From Streptantibioticus rubrisoli (GTDB lineage Bacteria; Actinomycetota; Actinomycetes; Streptomycetales; Streptomycetaceae), in contig NZ_JANFNH010000027.1 in assembly GCF_024436055.1 (NCBI RefSeq), positions 1 to 64,000 of the forward strand: a DNA stretch of 64,000 nt, written 5' to 3'. Shown here in pieces: positions 12,244-21,008 of the stretch. Numbering within the stretch: position 1 is the first letter of the stretch; each line of letters begins with the position of its first letter. The position numbers and the translations under genes are program-made. The notes beneath the pieces were generated by a model that was not told where the DNA came from, did not search any database, and saw only the letters and a list, made by a program, of their open reading frames with translations.

Positions 12244-15200
12244 GTGCAGACCCAGTCCGTGTCCCCGGTGTTCGTCGGCCGCATCCGCGAGCTGACCGAC
12301 CTCGACGCCGCGCTCGCCCGCGCCACCGCGGGCGAGCCGCAGGCGCTGCTGGTCGGCGGTGAGGCGGGGGTCGGCAAAACCCGGCTGCTTGAGGAGTTCC
12401 TGGCCCGCTGCCGCGCCGCGGGCGCGGTCACCGCCACCGGCGGCTGCGTCGAAACCGGCTGCGACGGGCTGCCGTTCGCCCCGGTGGCCACCGTACTGCG
12501 GGTGCTGCACCGGCAGTTGGGGGACGAGCTGGCCACCGCCGCCGCCGGACTGGAGGGCGAACTGGCCCGGCTGCTGCCGGAGTTGGGCGAGGCCACCCGT
12601 GAGGCGCACAACGAGACCGGTCGGGCCCGGCTGTTCGAGCTGACCGCCCGGCTGCTGGAGCGGCTCGCCGCGAGCCGTACGCTGGTCGTCGCCGTCGAGG
12701 ACCTGCACTGGGCGGACAGCTCCACCCGCGAACTGCTCGGCTACCTGTTCCGCTCGCCGCACCGCGCCCGGCTGGTCGTGGTCGCCACCTACCGCTCCGA
12801 CGACATCCACCGCCGCCATCCGCTGCGTCCGTTCCTCGCCGAGATCGACCGCATGCGGGTGGTGCGCCGCATCGAGCTGCGCCGCTTCAACCGGGCCGAG
12901 GTGCAGGCGCAGTTGGCCGGGATCAACGGCGCCGAGCCCGGCCCCGCGCTGGTCGACCGGGTCTTCCAGCGCTCCGAGGGAAACGCCTTCTTCGTCGAGG
13001 AGTTGGCGTGCAGCATCGCCAAGGGCTGCGAGAGCGGGCTCAGCGAGTCGCTGCGCGACCTGCTGCTGGTACGGGTGGAGGCGCTGCCGGAGGACGCCCA
13101 GCGGGTGGTGCGGATCATCGCCGAGGGCGGCTCCGAGGTGGAGTATCCGCTGCTCGCCGCGGTCGCCGGGTTGGGCGAGGAGCAGTTGATCGAGGCGCTG
13201 CGGGCCGCCGTCGGCGCCAACATCCTGCTGCCCACCGCCGACGGCGACGGCTACCGGTTCCGGCACGCGCTGGTCCGCGAGGCGGTGGTGGACGACCTGC
13301 TGCCCGGTGAGCGCTCCCGGCTCAACCGCCGTTACGCCGAAGCCCTGGAGGCCGACCCCGCACTGGTCCGGGCCGACCAGCGGGCGGCCCGGCTGGCCAG
13401 CTACTGGTACCACGCGCACGATCCGGCCAAGGCGCTGCCCGCCGTGCTCGCCGCCTCCGTGGACGCCCGTCGGCGGTACGCCTACGCGGAGCAGATGCGG
13501 CTGCTGGACCGGGCGTTGGAGCTGTGGGAGGAGACCCCGCCGCACATACGCCAGGCCCAGCGGCCCTTCGACTACGCGGACGTGTACCCGGCCTGCGGCT
13601 GCGACGACGAGGCGCTCAGCCACCTCGACCTGCTCGCCGAGACGGTGGTCGCCGCCCATCTGTCCGGGGAGCGCGAGCGGGCGCTGGCCATCATCAAGCG
13701 CGCGCTGCGGGCGCTGGACGACGGGCACGACCCGCTGCGCGCCGCCTGGTTCTGGACCCAGCGCGGCAAGCTGGTGGAGGGCCTGGGCCGCGGTGACGGC
13801 TGGGCGGAACTCAGCCGCGCCCAGGAGCTGGTACGCGGTCTGCCGCCGTCCGCCGTGCACGCCGAGGTGCTGGCCCAGGTCGCGGGCTGGTGCGCGCTGC
13901 ACGAGCCGGGACCGGAGGCGTTCAGCACGGCGGAACGGGCGGTGGAGCTGGCCCGGCTGGTCGGCGCCGAGGGCACCGAACTGCACGCCAGGCTCACCCT
14001 GGGCTGGCTCAAGGTGGACTCCGGAGACGTGGCGGGCGGCTTGGCGGAGATGGCCGAGCTGTGCGAGCGGGTCACCGAGATCGGCAACGTCAGTGTGCTG
14101 GGCCGCTGCTACGTCAACCACGCGCACGCGCTGGAAGGTGTCGGCCGCTCCGCCGACGCGGTGGCGGCGGCGCGCGGCGGCATCGAGGTGGTGCGGCGGT
14201 TCGGACTGTCCGACGCCGGGGCCTGGCTGTACGGCAATCTGTCCGAGTCACTGTTCTCGCTCGGGTGCTGGACCGAGGCGGAGGAGGCGGCAAGTTCCGC
14301 CCGGCGGCTGGCCGCCGGGGCCAAGCCCCGCGCCAGTGCGGTCATCAGGCTCGCCCAACTCGCCCTCGGCCGCGGCGATCTGGACGCCGCCGAGCAGGAA
14401 CTGGCCGTGGTCCGCGAGCACTACGGCATCCACGACCAGCAGCCGCAGTACACCCTGCCGGTGCTGCGCAACGCCCTCGACCTCGCGGCGGCCCGAGGCC
14501 GCATCCAAGACGCCCGCGCCGCACTGGACGAGGCGCTCGCGGTGGGCTTCCCGCCCGGTACCCAGCGGTACGCCTGGCCGCTGCTGCTCTCGGCGGCCAG
14601 CGCCGAGGCGGACGCCGTCGGGCTGCCCGCCGCCGCACCCGGCCGGGCCGAGGTCCTGGACCGCATACGGCACGCGGCGCGTCGGCTGCCCGGCACCCTG
14701 CCGGTGTGGCAGGCGTACGCGCGGCTGGTGGACGCCGAACTGCTGCGCGCCGAGGGCCAGGACACGCCCGAGGTGTGGGTCGAGGTGGTCGCCGCCTTCG
14801 AACCGCTTGACCGGCCACACCAGTTGGCGACCGCCAGGTACCACTGGGCGCGGGCACTGCTCGGCTCCGGTGCGGACGGCGCGGCTCGGCGGTGCGCGGT
14901 GCGCCCGCTCGCCCTGGCGCACTCGGCCGCCGAGCGGATGGGCGCCGGTCCGCTGCGCGAGCGGATAGAGCTGCTGGCCCGGCGGGCCCGGCTGCCGTTG
15001 GACGAGACGGCTGACGGCGACGAGCCGGACCCGGCCGAGGAGTTGGGGCTGACGCCGCGCGAGCGCGATGTGCTGCGGCTGGTCGCGGCGGGGCAGAGCA
15101 ACCGGCGGATCGCCGAGGAGCTGTTCATCTCGCCGAAGACGGCGAGCGTCCATGTCTCCAACATCCTGGCCAAGTTGGGCGTCTCCAACCGCGGCGAAGC

Positions 15201-15261
15201 CGCGGCGCTGGCGCACCGGCTGAGGCTGTTCACCCCGGAGCCCGCCCCGGCTCCCCACTGA
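12244..15261 (+). CDS. LuxR-family ATP-binding (LAL) transcriptional regulator
   Basis: 1005 aa from GTG 12244. Walker A GGEAGVGKT at residues 38-46 and Walker B VVAVEDLHWAD define the N-terminal AAA/STAND ATPase. A long TPR-like helical middle follows, and a C-terminal LuxR helix-turn-helix (LTPRERDVLRLVAAGQSN ... KTASVHVSNILAKLGV). LAL proteins act as ATP-dependent activators of pathway genes; the targets here are unknown. Start choice: an in-frame ATG exists at 12172 and another at 12232, neither with a ribosome site; GTG 12244 has the VQTQSVSPVFVGR beginning usual for this family and sits at the expected start of transcription of the promoter-like motif at 12214-12236. The 5' end is therefore the least certain part. 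Confidence 0.88.
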   Translation: MQTQSVSPVFVGRIRELTDLDAALARATAGEPQALLVGGEAGVGKTRLLEEFLARCRAAGAVTATGGCVETGCDGLPFAPVATVLRVLHRQLGDELATAAAGLEGELARLLPELGEATREAHNETGRARLFELTARLLERLAASRTLVVAVEDLHWADSSTRELLGYLFRSPHRARLVVVATYRSDDIHRRHPLRPFLAEIDRMRVVRRIELRRFNRAEVQAQLAGINGAEPGPALVDRVFQRSEGNAFFVEELACSIAKGCESGLSESLRDLLLVRVEALPEDAQRVVRIIAEGGSEVEYPLLAAVAGLGEEQLIEALRAAVGANILLPTADGDGYRFRHALVREAVVDDLLPGERSRLNRRYAEALEADPALVRADQRAARLASYWYHAHDPAKALPAVLAASVDARRRYAYAEQMRLLDRALELWEETPPHIRQAQRPFDYADVYPACGCDDEALSHLDLLAETVVAAHLSGERERALAIIKRALRALDDGHDPLRAAWFWTQRGKLVEGLGRGDGWAELSRAQELVRGLPPSAVHAEVLAQVAGWCALHEPGPEAFSTAERAVELARLVGAEGTELHARLTLGWLKVDSGDVAGGLAEMAELCERVTEIGNVSVLGRCYVNHAHALEGVGRSADAVAAARGGIEVVRRFGLSDAGAWLYGNLSESLFSLGCWTEAEEAASSARRLAAGAKPRASAVIRLAQLALGRGDLDAAEQELAVVREHYGIHDQQPQYTLPVLRNALDLAAARGRIQDARAALDEALAVGFPPGTQRYAWPLLLSAASAEADAVGLPAAAPGRAEVLDRIRHAARRLPGTLPVWQAYARLVDAELLRAEGQDTPEVWVEVVAAFEPLDRPHQLATARYHWARALLGSGADGAARRCAVRPLALAHSAAERMGAGPLRERIELLARRARLPLDETADGDEPDPAEELGLTPRERDVLRLVAAGQSNRRIAEELFISPKTASVHVSNILAKLGVSNRGEAAALAHRLRLFTPEPAPAPH

Positions 15262-15268
15262 CGGCGGC

Positions 15269-15303
15269 GGAGTCCGTGCCCACGGGGGTAGGGCACGGAC
15301 TCC
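15269..15303 (+). terminator. Terminator between the LAL gene and the aldo/keto reductase
   Basis: Perfect 13-bp stem (15269-15281 with 15291-15303) around a nine-base loop, 8 bp after the LAL stop. It lies between convergent genes. Confidence 0.8.
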
Positions 15304-15428
15304 CGCCGCGACAGGTCACCCGCGGAGCCGGGGGTTCGGGCTTGCCCCGAAAACCCAGAGCCACCCAGTGCTTGCCATGAAGCTCCAGAACTGCCGGGGG
15401 TTCGCCGGGCTCGCCCCCGAAAACAAAT

Positions 15429-15470
15429 CCGCCACAACGGCGAGCAACCTCCACGGCGGAGCCCGGCGGT
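15429..15470 (+). repeat. Intergenic repeat family 1, copy A
   Basis: 42-bp element: a 21-bp block (CCGCCACAACGGCGAGCAAC plus C), 13 variable bases, then CCGGCGGT. Same block, spacing and ending as copies at 24611-24652, 35271-35312 (minus) and 35390-35431. Its ends (CCGCC and GGCGG) can pair, giving a hairpin. Just upstream (about 15328-15357 and 15393-15424) are two imperfect, mutually similar hairpins rich in GGGGTTCG and CCCCGAAAA. The rest of 15304-15493 shows nothing else. Confidence 0.65.
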
Positions 15471-15493
15471 CCAGAACCAGCCGCAACGCACCG

Positions 15494-16486
15494 TCAGTCC
15501 CACGACCCCCGGGCGGGCGGCAACCCGCCGATCTCCCCCAAATCGGCGGTGGAAAGCCGGATTTGCGCCGCCCCCGCGTTCTCCCGGGCCCACTGCGCCC
15601 GCTTCGTACCCGGTACCGGCACCACATGCCGGTACTGGGCCAGCACCCACGCCAACGCGACCTGCGCGACCGTCGCCCCGTGCCGTACCGCGACCCTCCG
15701 CAAACCAGCGACGATGGGCTGGTTGGCGGCCATCATCTCGGCCGTGAACCGCGGATGCCGAGCCCGTACGTCATCCGGTTCGAACCCCTGGCCCGGCGTG
15801 AGCGTGCCGGTCAGAAAGCCGTTGCCCAGCGGCATCGCGGCCAGCAGGCCGACGCCGCGCGCCGCGCACCACGGCAGCAGCTCGTCCAGTGCCTCCCTGG
15901 CCCACACCGACAGCTCGGCCTGCACACAGCTCACCGGGAACACCTGCTGCGCCCGCTCCAGTTGGCGCACCGTCTCCGTGTGCAGTCCGGCACCGTTGCG
16001 CCGGTTGCCGCGCGCGCCCACCGCGCACAATCCCAGCGAGCGCACCTTGCCCGCGGCGACCAGTTCCGCCATCGCGCCCCAGGTCTCCTCGATCGGCACC
16101 TCCGGGTCCACCCGGTGCAGCTGGTACAGGTCGATCACATCGGTCTGCAGCCGTCGCAGTGAGGCGTCGCAGGCCCTTTTGACGTAGCCGGGGCGCCCGT
16201 TGGCCACGATGTGCTGGTCGCCGACGAGCAGCCCGCACTTGGTGGAGACGAAGGCGTCCCGCCGCCGCTCCCTGAGCACCCGCCCCACCAGGAGCTCATT
16301 GGTGAACGGCCCGTACATGTCGGCGGTGTCGATCAGCGAGACGCCCGCGTCGAGCGCCGTGTGCACGGCCCGCAACGAGCCCTCGCCGTCCCGCTGCGAA
16401 GTGGTGTACGCCCAACTCATCGGCATGCAACCCAGCCCCACCGCGCCCACTTCGAGGGTCGCCGCACCGATCGTCCTGCGCTCCAC
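15494..16486 (-). CDS. Aldo/keto reductase
   Basis: 330 aa NAD(P)H-dependent oxidoreductase with the TIM-barrel AKR pattern. Catalytic tetrad visible: Asp53 and Tyr58 in IDTADMYG, Lys83 in VSTKCG, His124 in LYQLHRVD. The family reduces aldehydes and ketones; the substrate is not predictable. GTG start (complement of 16484-16486) is preceded by GGGAGGACGGGG. It is divergent from the 2-hydroxyacid dehydrogenase at 16586, and the two share a 99-bp promoter region. Confidence 0.92.
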   Translation of the reverse strand: MERRTIGAATLEVGAVGLGCMPMSWAYTTSQRDGEGSLRAVHTALDAGVSLIDTADMYGPFTNELLVGRVLRERRRDAFVSTKCGLLVGDQHIVANGRPGYVKRACDASLRRLQTDVIDLYQLHRVDPEVPIEETWGAMAELVAAGKVRSLGLCAVGARGNRRNGAGLHTETVRQLERAQQVFPVSCVQAELSVWAREALDELLPWCAARGVGLLAAMPLGNGFLTGTLTPGQGFEPDDVRARHPRFTAEMMAANQPIVAGLRRVAVRHGATVAQVALAWVLAQYRHVVPVPGTKRAQWARENAGAAQIRLSTADLGEIGGLPPARGSWD

Positions 16487-16585
16487 CTGTCCCCGTCCTC
16501 CCAGCTAGCGCCCCGCGAGGCGCCCCCCAAGGTAACGCGCTGGTAGCGGACGCGGTCGTACGGGCTGTCGCATAGCCTCCTGAAC

Positions 16586-17542
16586 ATGGAGCGAAGCGCG
16601 AACACTCCCGTGACGGTCTGGCTGCCGATCGACCCGGCCACCATCGACGGTCTCCCCGAAGGGCCGCGATACCTGTGGTGGGATGGCGAGGACGAGTACC
16701 CCGCCGACCCCCGTGACATCGACTTCTACGTACCGCCGTACATGCGCGGCGCCGAGGTCGCCACCCGCCCGCTGCGGCACGGCGCCCGGCCGAGCGTGGT
16801 GCAGACGCTCACCGCCGGGATCGACCACGTACAGGACGAGGTGCCGCGGGGCACGGTGCTGTGCAACGCCCGCGGGGTGCACGATGCCAGTACCGCCGAG
16901 TTGGCGGTCACCCTCACCCTCGCCTCGCTGCGCGGCATCCCGCGCTTCGTACGCGGCCAGGACAGCGAGAAGTGGTACGCCGGGATGTATCCGGCGCTCG
17001 CCGACCGCAGGGTGGTCATCGTCGGCTACGGCGCGATCGGCGCCGCCATCGAGGACCGACTCACCCCGTTCGAGTGCGAGGTGGTGCGGGTGGCCCGCTC
17101 GGCCCGGCAGGAGGCACGCGGCCCGGTGCGCGCCATGAGCGACCTGCCGGAACTGCTGCCCCGCGCCGACGTGGTGATCCTGGTGACCCCGCTCACCGAG
17201 GAGACCCGCTACCTGGTGGACGCCGAGTTCCTGGCCCGGATGCCGGACGGTGCCCTGCTGGTGAACGTGGGGCGCGGTGCCGTGGTGGACACCAAGGCGC
17301 TGCTGGCCGAATTGGAGTCCGGACGGCTGACCGCCGCCCTTGACGTGACCGACCCGGAACCGTTGCCCGCGGGGCACCCGCTGTGGCATGCGCCGGGGGT
17401 ACTCATCTCCCCACACGTCGGCGGTAGTTCCTCCGCGTTCCCCCCGCGCGCCCAGCGCCTCCTGCGCGAGCAACTGCGCCGTTACCTCACCGGGGAGCCG
17501 CTGCGCAACATCGTCAGCGCCCCTGAGCCCCCGAAGATCTGA
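16586..17542 (+). CDS. D-isomer-specific 2-hydroxyacid dehydrogenase
   Basis: 318 aa, NAD-dependent 2-ketoacid reductase of the SerA/formate dehydrogenase superfamily. Rossmann motif VVIVGYGAIG near residue 150, active-site Arg in VNVGRGAVVD, and His in ISPHVGG are present; an acidic residue follows in VTDPEPLP. Phosphoglycerate and glyoxylate/hydroxypyruvate reductases share this pattern, so the substrate is open. ATG is preceded by TAGCCT and seven bases, the geometry of a leaderless message. Confidence 0.9.
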   Translation: MERSANTPVTVWLPIDPATIDGLPEGPRYLWWDGEDEYPADPRDIDFYVPPYMRGAEVATRPLRHGARPSVVQTLTAGIDHVQDEVPRGTVLCNARGVHDASTAELAVTLTLASLRGIPRFVRGQDSEKWYAGMYPALADRRVVIVGYGAIGAAIEDRLTPFECEVVRVARSARQEARGPVRAMSDLPELLPRADVVILVTPLTEETRYLVDAEFLARMPDGALLVNVGRGAVVDTKALLAELESGRLTAALDVTDPEPLPAGHPLWHAPGVLISPHVGGSSSAFPPRAQRLLREQLRRYLTGEPLRNIVSAPEPPKI

Positions 17543-17775
17543 CCGAAAGGCACCGGATGAACACGCTCTGAAACCGCCATCATCCGCCCGGTTACGCTGT
17601 GTAGAGGAGCTATGTCCCTGAGTGACGATTCTGGTGTATCGTCCCGATCGGGGGTGCGCCGAACCGGCCACGCTTGGCCCTGGCGCGCACCGGAGACGAA
17701 CGACGCGCACCGGAACGAGGCTGTCCGGTTGGTTGCGGACAACCGCCGGACCGGACACTTCAGGACGCGAGGGGG

Positions 17776-20745
17776 ATGACGGGCGATGTGCGGCCAATGG
17801 AGATTCTCACCGGTACGGACACACCGCCGGGTGCGGCGCCGGGCGGGCGGGTGAGCGCGTCCGGGGCGGTGCTGACCGGTCCCGCCGCCGCGGGCGGCCG
17901 GACGGCACTCGTGCCCCAACTCCTCGTCGCCGTGCTCTGCGGCGGTTACGCGGTCGGCGCCGCCCTGGGCTGGGGATCGCCCGCGCTCGCACAGTTCATG
18001 GGCGATTTCGGGCTCTCCGCCGCCGCGTTGACCGCCTGTGGGTCCTGTCTGTGGTACGCGCGTGCCGTACCCGGCCGGAACCGGCCCGCCTGGGTGCTGT
18101 TCGCCGTCTCCTCCGCGATGGTCGCGGCGGGCAACGGCGTCTGGGGCTGGTACGAGGTGGTGCTGCGGCAGCCCGTACCGCGGGCCTCCGCCGCCGACTT
18201 CTGCTTCCTGCTGTTCGCCCCACCGGCCATCGTCGGACTGCTGGTGCTCGCCAAACGCCCGGTGAACCGGGCCGGTTGGATCTGCCTCGGCCTGGACGCC
18301 TGGCTGATCGGCGGCTCGCTGCTGACCTTGACCTGGAGCCTGGCACTGGCCCGTACCGCGCAGTGGGACGGCCGCAGCACGGCCAGGATCGCGCTGTCGT
18401 TGGCCTATCCGGTACTGGACATCATGCTGGTGTCCATGGTGCTGGTGTTGCACTTCAGGCGCTCCTCGGCCAACCGCTCGGCCGTGAACACCGCGATCGC
18501 CGCGCTCGCCCTGACCGTGCTGTGCGACGCGTTGTTCACCTCGCCACTGCTGCGTGAGCACTACCGCTCCGGGCAGATCCTCGACGCGGGCTGGTTCGCC
18601 GGGAGCATACTGCTGGCGTACGCGCCGTGGGTGGGCAAGCGGGAGACCAGCCGCCGTACGGTGCCGCCGCGCGGTTCACCGGAGCCCAGGGGCGCCGGTT
18701 CGCTGGGCGCGCTCACCCCGTATCTGGCCGCCGCCGTCTGCACGTTGGGGATCTTGTACAACGTGCTCGACGACCAGAAGATCGACCGGGTGGTGCTGTT
18801 CACCGGCTGCACGGTCGCCCTGGTACTGGTGGCGCGGCAGGGCATCATGCTGCTCGACAACATCGCGCTCACCCAGGAACTGGCCCAGAAGGAGAACCAC
18901 TTCCGCTCCCTGGTCCAGGGGTCGAGCGATGTCATCATGATCGCCGCGCACACCGGCGTGCTGCGCTACGTCAGCCCCGCCGCCAAAGGCGTCTACGGGC
19001 GGGACGCCGAGCAGATGGTCGGCACCGAACTCGCCTCTCACATCCACCCGGAGGACCTCGGCAGAGTGCTGCACGAGGTGCGGAGGTTCCTCGCCGCGTC
19101 GCCCGCCGAGGAGCCCGCCACCCGTATCGAGTGCCGCATCCGCTCCGGCGACGGCGGCTGGCTCAACGTGGAGTCGTCCGTCAACCGCTACCAGGGCGGC
19201 CTGATCTTCAACAGCCGCGATGTCACCGAACGGGTGCGGCTGCAGGCCCAGTTGCAGCACAACGCCTCCCACGACCCGCTCACCGACCTGCCCAACCGCG
19301 CCCTGTTCGCCGAACGGGTACGGCAGGCGCTCGGCGGCCGCCGGGCCGACGACGGCGAGGCCGCCGTGCTCTACATCGACCTCGACGGCTTCAAGGCGGT
19401 CAACGACACCGTCGGCCACCAGGCCGGGGACGAACTCCTCATCCAGGCCGCCCGAAGGCTCCAGGAGTCGGTACGAGCGGGGGACACGGCGGCACGGCTG
19501 GGCGGCGATGAATTCGCCGCCCTCATCTGTGGCGGCACAGGCGACCGGCACGTGCGCGAGCAGCAGATAGTGGAGATCGCCGAACGGCTGCGGATGACCC
19601 TGTCCGAGCCCTACGCGGTCCTGGCGGGCACCGCCGCGCGCGGCCCGTCCGACGGCGGACGCGGCACCGCGGCCGAGCACACCGGGCCGCGGGTCGGGGA
19701 GACCACGGTACGGGTGGCCGCCAGCATCGGCGTGGCCTTCGCCGGCCCGGGCATCGGCCCGGCCGAGCTGATGCGCAACGCGGACCTGGCGATGTACCGG
19801 GCGAAGTCCGCGGGCAAGAACCGCGTCGAGCTGTACGCCCCGCAGATGCAGGCCGAGGTGGCGCACCGCGCCGAACTCGCCGAACGGCTGCGAACCGCCC
19901 TGGACAGGGGCGAGTTCACCCTGCTGCACCAGCCCGTGGTGGACCTGGAGAGTGGCGTGGTGGACGCGGTCGAGGCGCAGGCCCGCTGGCGCTCGGCGCA
20001 GGGCATCCTGTTCACCCCGGCCGAGTTCCTGCGGCTCGCCGACAACCGCCGGGAGGTGGACGAGGACCGCGCCGAGGTCAGCCGCTGGATGCTGGAGCAG
20101 GCCGTCGAACAGGCGGCGCACCGGCACCGCATGGGCCACCGGGTACCGGTGTCGGTACGGATGTCGGCGCGTCGGCTGATGGGCCGCGACCTGCCGCCCA
20201 GGACCGTCGAGTCGCTGCTGGCCCGCCATGAGCTGCCCGCCGGTGCGCTGATGCTGGCGCTCACCGGCCATGATCCGGGGATCTGCCTGGATGAGTTGGA
20301 GCGGCGGCTGCTCGCGCTGCGCCGCGCCGGGGTGACCATCGCGCTGGAGGGCTTCGGCACCGGTTACGCGGGGATGCTGGCGCTGCGCAGGCTGCCGGTC
20401 GACGTGGTGCGGCTGGACCGGGCGCTGACCGCGGACCTGGTGGAGTCGGCCCGGGTGCACAAGATCACCGCCGGGCTGCTGAGGATCGCCCGCGACCTCG
20501 GCCTGCGCTCGGTGGCCGACGGGGTGGACCGGCCGGAACAGGTCGTGGCGCTGCGCGAGATGGGGTGCACACACGGGCAGGGCATGGCGTTCGCCGGGCC
20601 GCTGGACGAGCCCCGGCTGCGCGGTTCGCTGGCCCGCGGCGGCTATCCGGTGCCCTTGTGCGCGGAACGGGACGTCGTACCGGCCGGTAGCGGGGCAGGG
20701 CTTCGGGGGGTGGCCTCTGACCAGCAGAACACCGCGTTCACATAA
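17776..20745 (+). CDS. Membrane PAS-GGDEF protein with degenerate EAL domain
   Basis: 989 aa. About ten hydrophobic helices fill residues 30-370, followed by a PAS domain (SSDVIMIAAHTGVLRYVSPA), a GGDEF domain with intact GGDEF (residues 576-580) and an RxxD inhibitory site just before it ([14 protein letters not shown]), and an EAL-like domain. The EAL part has lost key residues: EAL is EAQ, the usual LEITE is LALTG, DDFGTG is EGFGTG, and the NVS-type Asn is Arg. Expected to make c-di-GMP under product control and not to degrade it. I believe it corresponds to the CdgE-type protein encoded upstream of ilvB in Streptomyces, but give no symbol. Start: ATG 17776 directly behind GAGGGGG is close-spaced; GTG 17788 or ATG 17797 are alternatives. 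Confidence 0.85.
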   Translation: MTGDVRPMEILTGTDTPPGAAPGGRVSASGAVLTGPAAAGGRTALVPQLLVAVLCGGYAVGAALGWGSPALAQFMGDFGLSAAALTACGSCLWYARAVPGRNRPAWVLFAVSSAMVAAGNGVWGWYEVVLRQPVPRASAADFCFLLFAPPAIVGLLVLAKRPVNRAGWICLGLDAWLIGGSLLTLTWSLALARTAQWDGRSTARIALSLAYPVLDIMLVSMVLVLHFRRSSANRSAVNTAIAALALTVLCDALFTSPLLREHYRSGQILDAGWFAGSILLAYAPWVGKRETSRRTVPPRGSPEPRGAGSLGALTPYLAAAVCTLGILYNVLDDQKIDRVVLFTGCTVALVLVARQGIMLLDNIALTQELAQKENHFRSLVQGSSDVIMIAAHTGVLRYVSPAAKGVYGRDAEQMVGTELASHIHPEDLGRVLHEVRRFLAASPAEEPATRIECRIRSGDGGWLNVESSVNRYQGGLIFNSRDVTERVRLQAQLQHNASHDPLTDLPNRALFAERVRQALGGRRADDGEAAVLYIDLDGFKAVNDTVGHQAGDELLIQAARRLQESVRAGDTAARLGGDEFAALICGGTGDRHVREQQIVEIAERLRMTLSEPYAVLAGTAARGPSDGGRGTAAEHTGPRVGETTVRVAASIGVAFAGPGIGPAELMRNADLAMYRAKSAGKNRVELYAPQMQAEVAHRAELAERLRTALDRGEFTLLHQPVVDLESGVVDAVEAQARWRSAQGILFTPAEFLRLADNRREVDEDRAEVSRWMLEQAVEQAAHRHRMGHRVPVSVRMSARRLMGRDLPPRTVESLLARHELPAGALMLALTGHDPGICLDELERRLLALRRAGVTIALEGFGTGYAGMLALRRLPVDVVRLDRALTADLVESARVHKITAGLLRIARDLGLRSVADGVDRPEQVVALREMGCTHGQGMAFAGPLDEPRLRGSLARGGYPVPLCAERDVVPAGSGAGLRGVASDQQNTAFT

Positions 20746-20765
20746 ACACATCGCGCTCACATAAT
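20737..20765 (+). promoter_or_regulatory. Candidate promoter of the ilvBNC leader
   Basis: TTCACA, 17 bases, CATAAT: an acceptable housekeeping-type pair starting in the last codons of the upstream gene. It lies within a 19-bp-period direct repeat: CGCG(T/C)TCACATAA at 20733-20745 and 20752-20764. The repeat could itself be a regulator site. Confidence 0.4.
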
Positions 20766-20822
20766 GAGATGTCCGTCCCACCCACTTGACACTGATATCC
20801 AAGGGGGAGGAGGGTCGGAGCC

Positions 20823-20864
20823 ATGCGCACCCGAATTCTCGTACTTGGAAAGCGCGTCGGCTGA
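20823..20864 (+). CDS. ilvB leader peptide
   Basis: 13-residue peptide MRTRILVLGKRVG with consecutive Ile-Leu-Val-Leu codons (ATT CTC GTA CTT), preceded by a strong GGGGGAGGAGGG ribosome site. An intrinsic terminator follows 43 bases after its stop. Ribosome stalling at the Ile-Leu-Val-Leu codons when a branched-chain aminoacyl-tRNA is scarce would prevent terminator formation and allow ilvBNC transcription. This mechanism is established for actinobacterial ilvB; here it is read directly from the sequence layout. Confidence 0.85.
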   Translation: MRTRILVLGKRVG

Positions 20865-20906
20865 TCCCGGGGCCCCTGTCCGCCCCGCTGACAGCACCGG
20901 CGCGCT

Positions 20907-20940
20907 CCCCTCGCTTGCCTAACGGCACGAGGGGTTTTTT
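20907..20940 (+). terminator. ilvBNC attenuator terminator
   Basis: Stem CCCCTCG (20907-20913) with CGAGGGG (20928-20934), extended by TGCC/GGCA around a TAAC loop with a two-base bulge, then six T (20935-20940). A T tract is unusual in this genome and marks it as a working terminator. It lies 68 bp before the ilvB start. Confidence 0.85.
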
Positions 20941-21008
20941 GTTGCACTGGCACCCACCGCCCCCCATACCATTGAGCCGGGGCGGCCTCTTCGAGAAGAG
21001 AAACGCAG

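Noticed and set aside
20786-20791. TTGACA as -35 of the ilvB leader promoter
   Set aside because: A -10 at normal spacing would fall on the leader's ribosome site (GGAGGA); the pair at 20737-20765 fits better.
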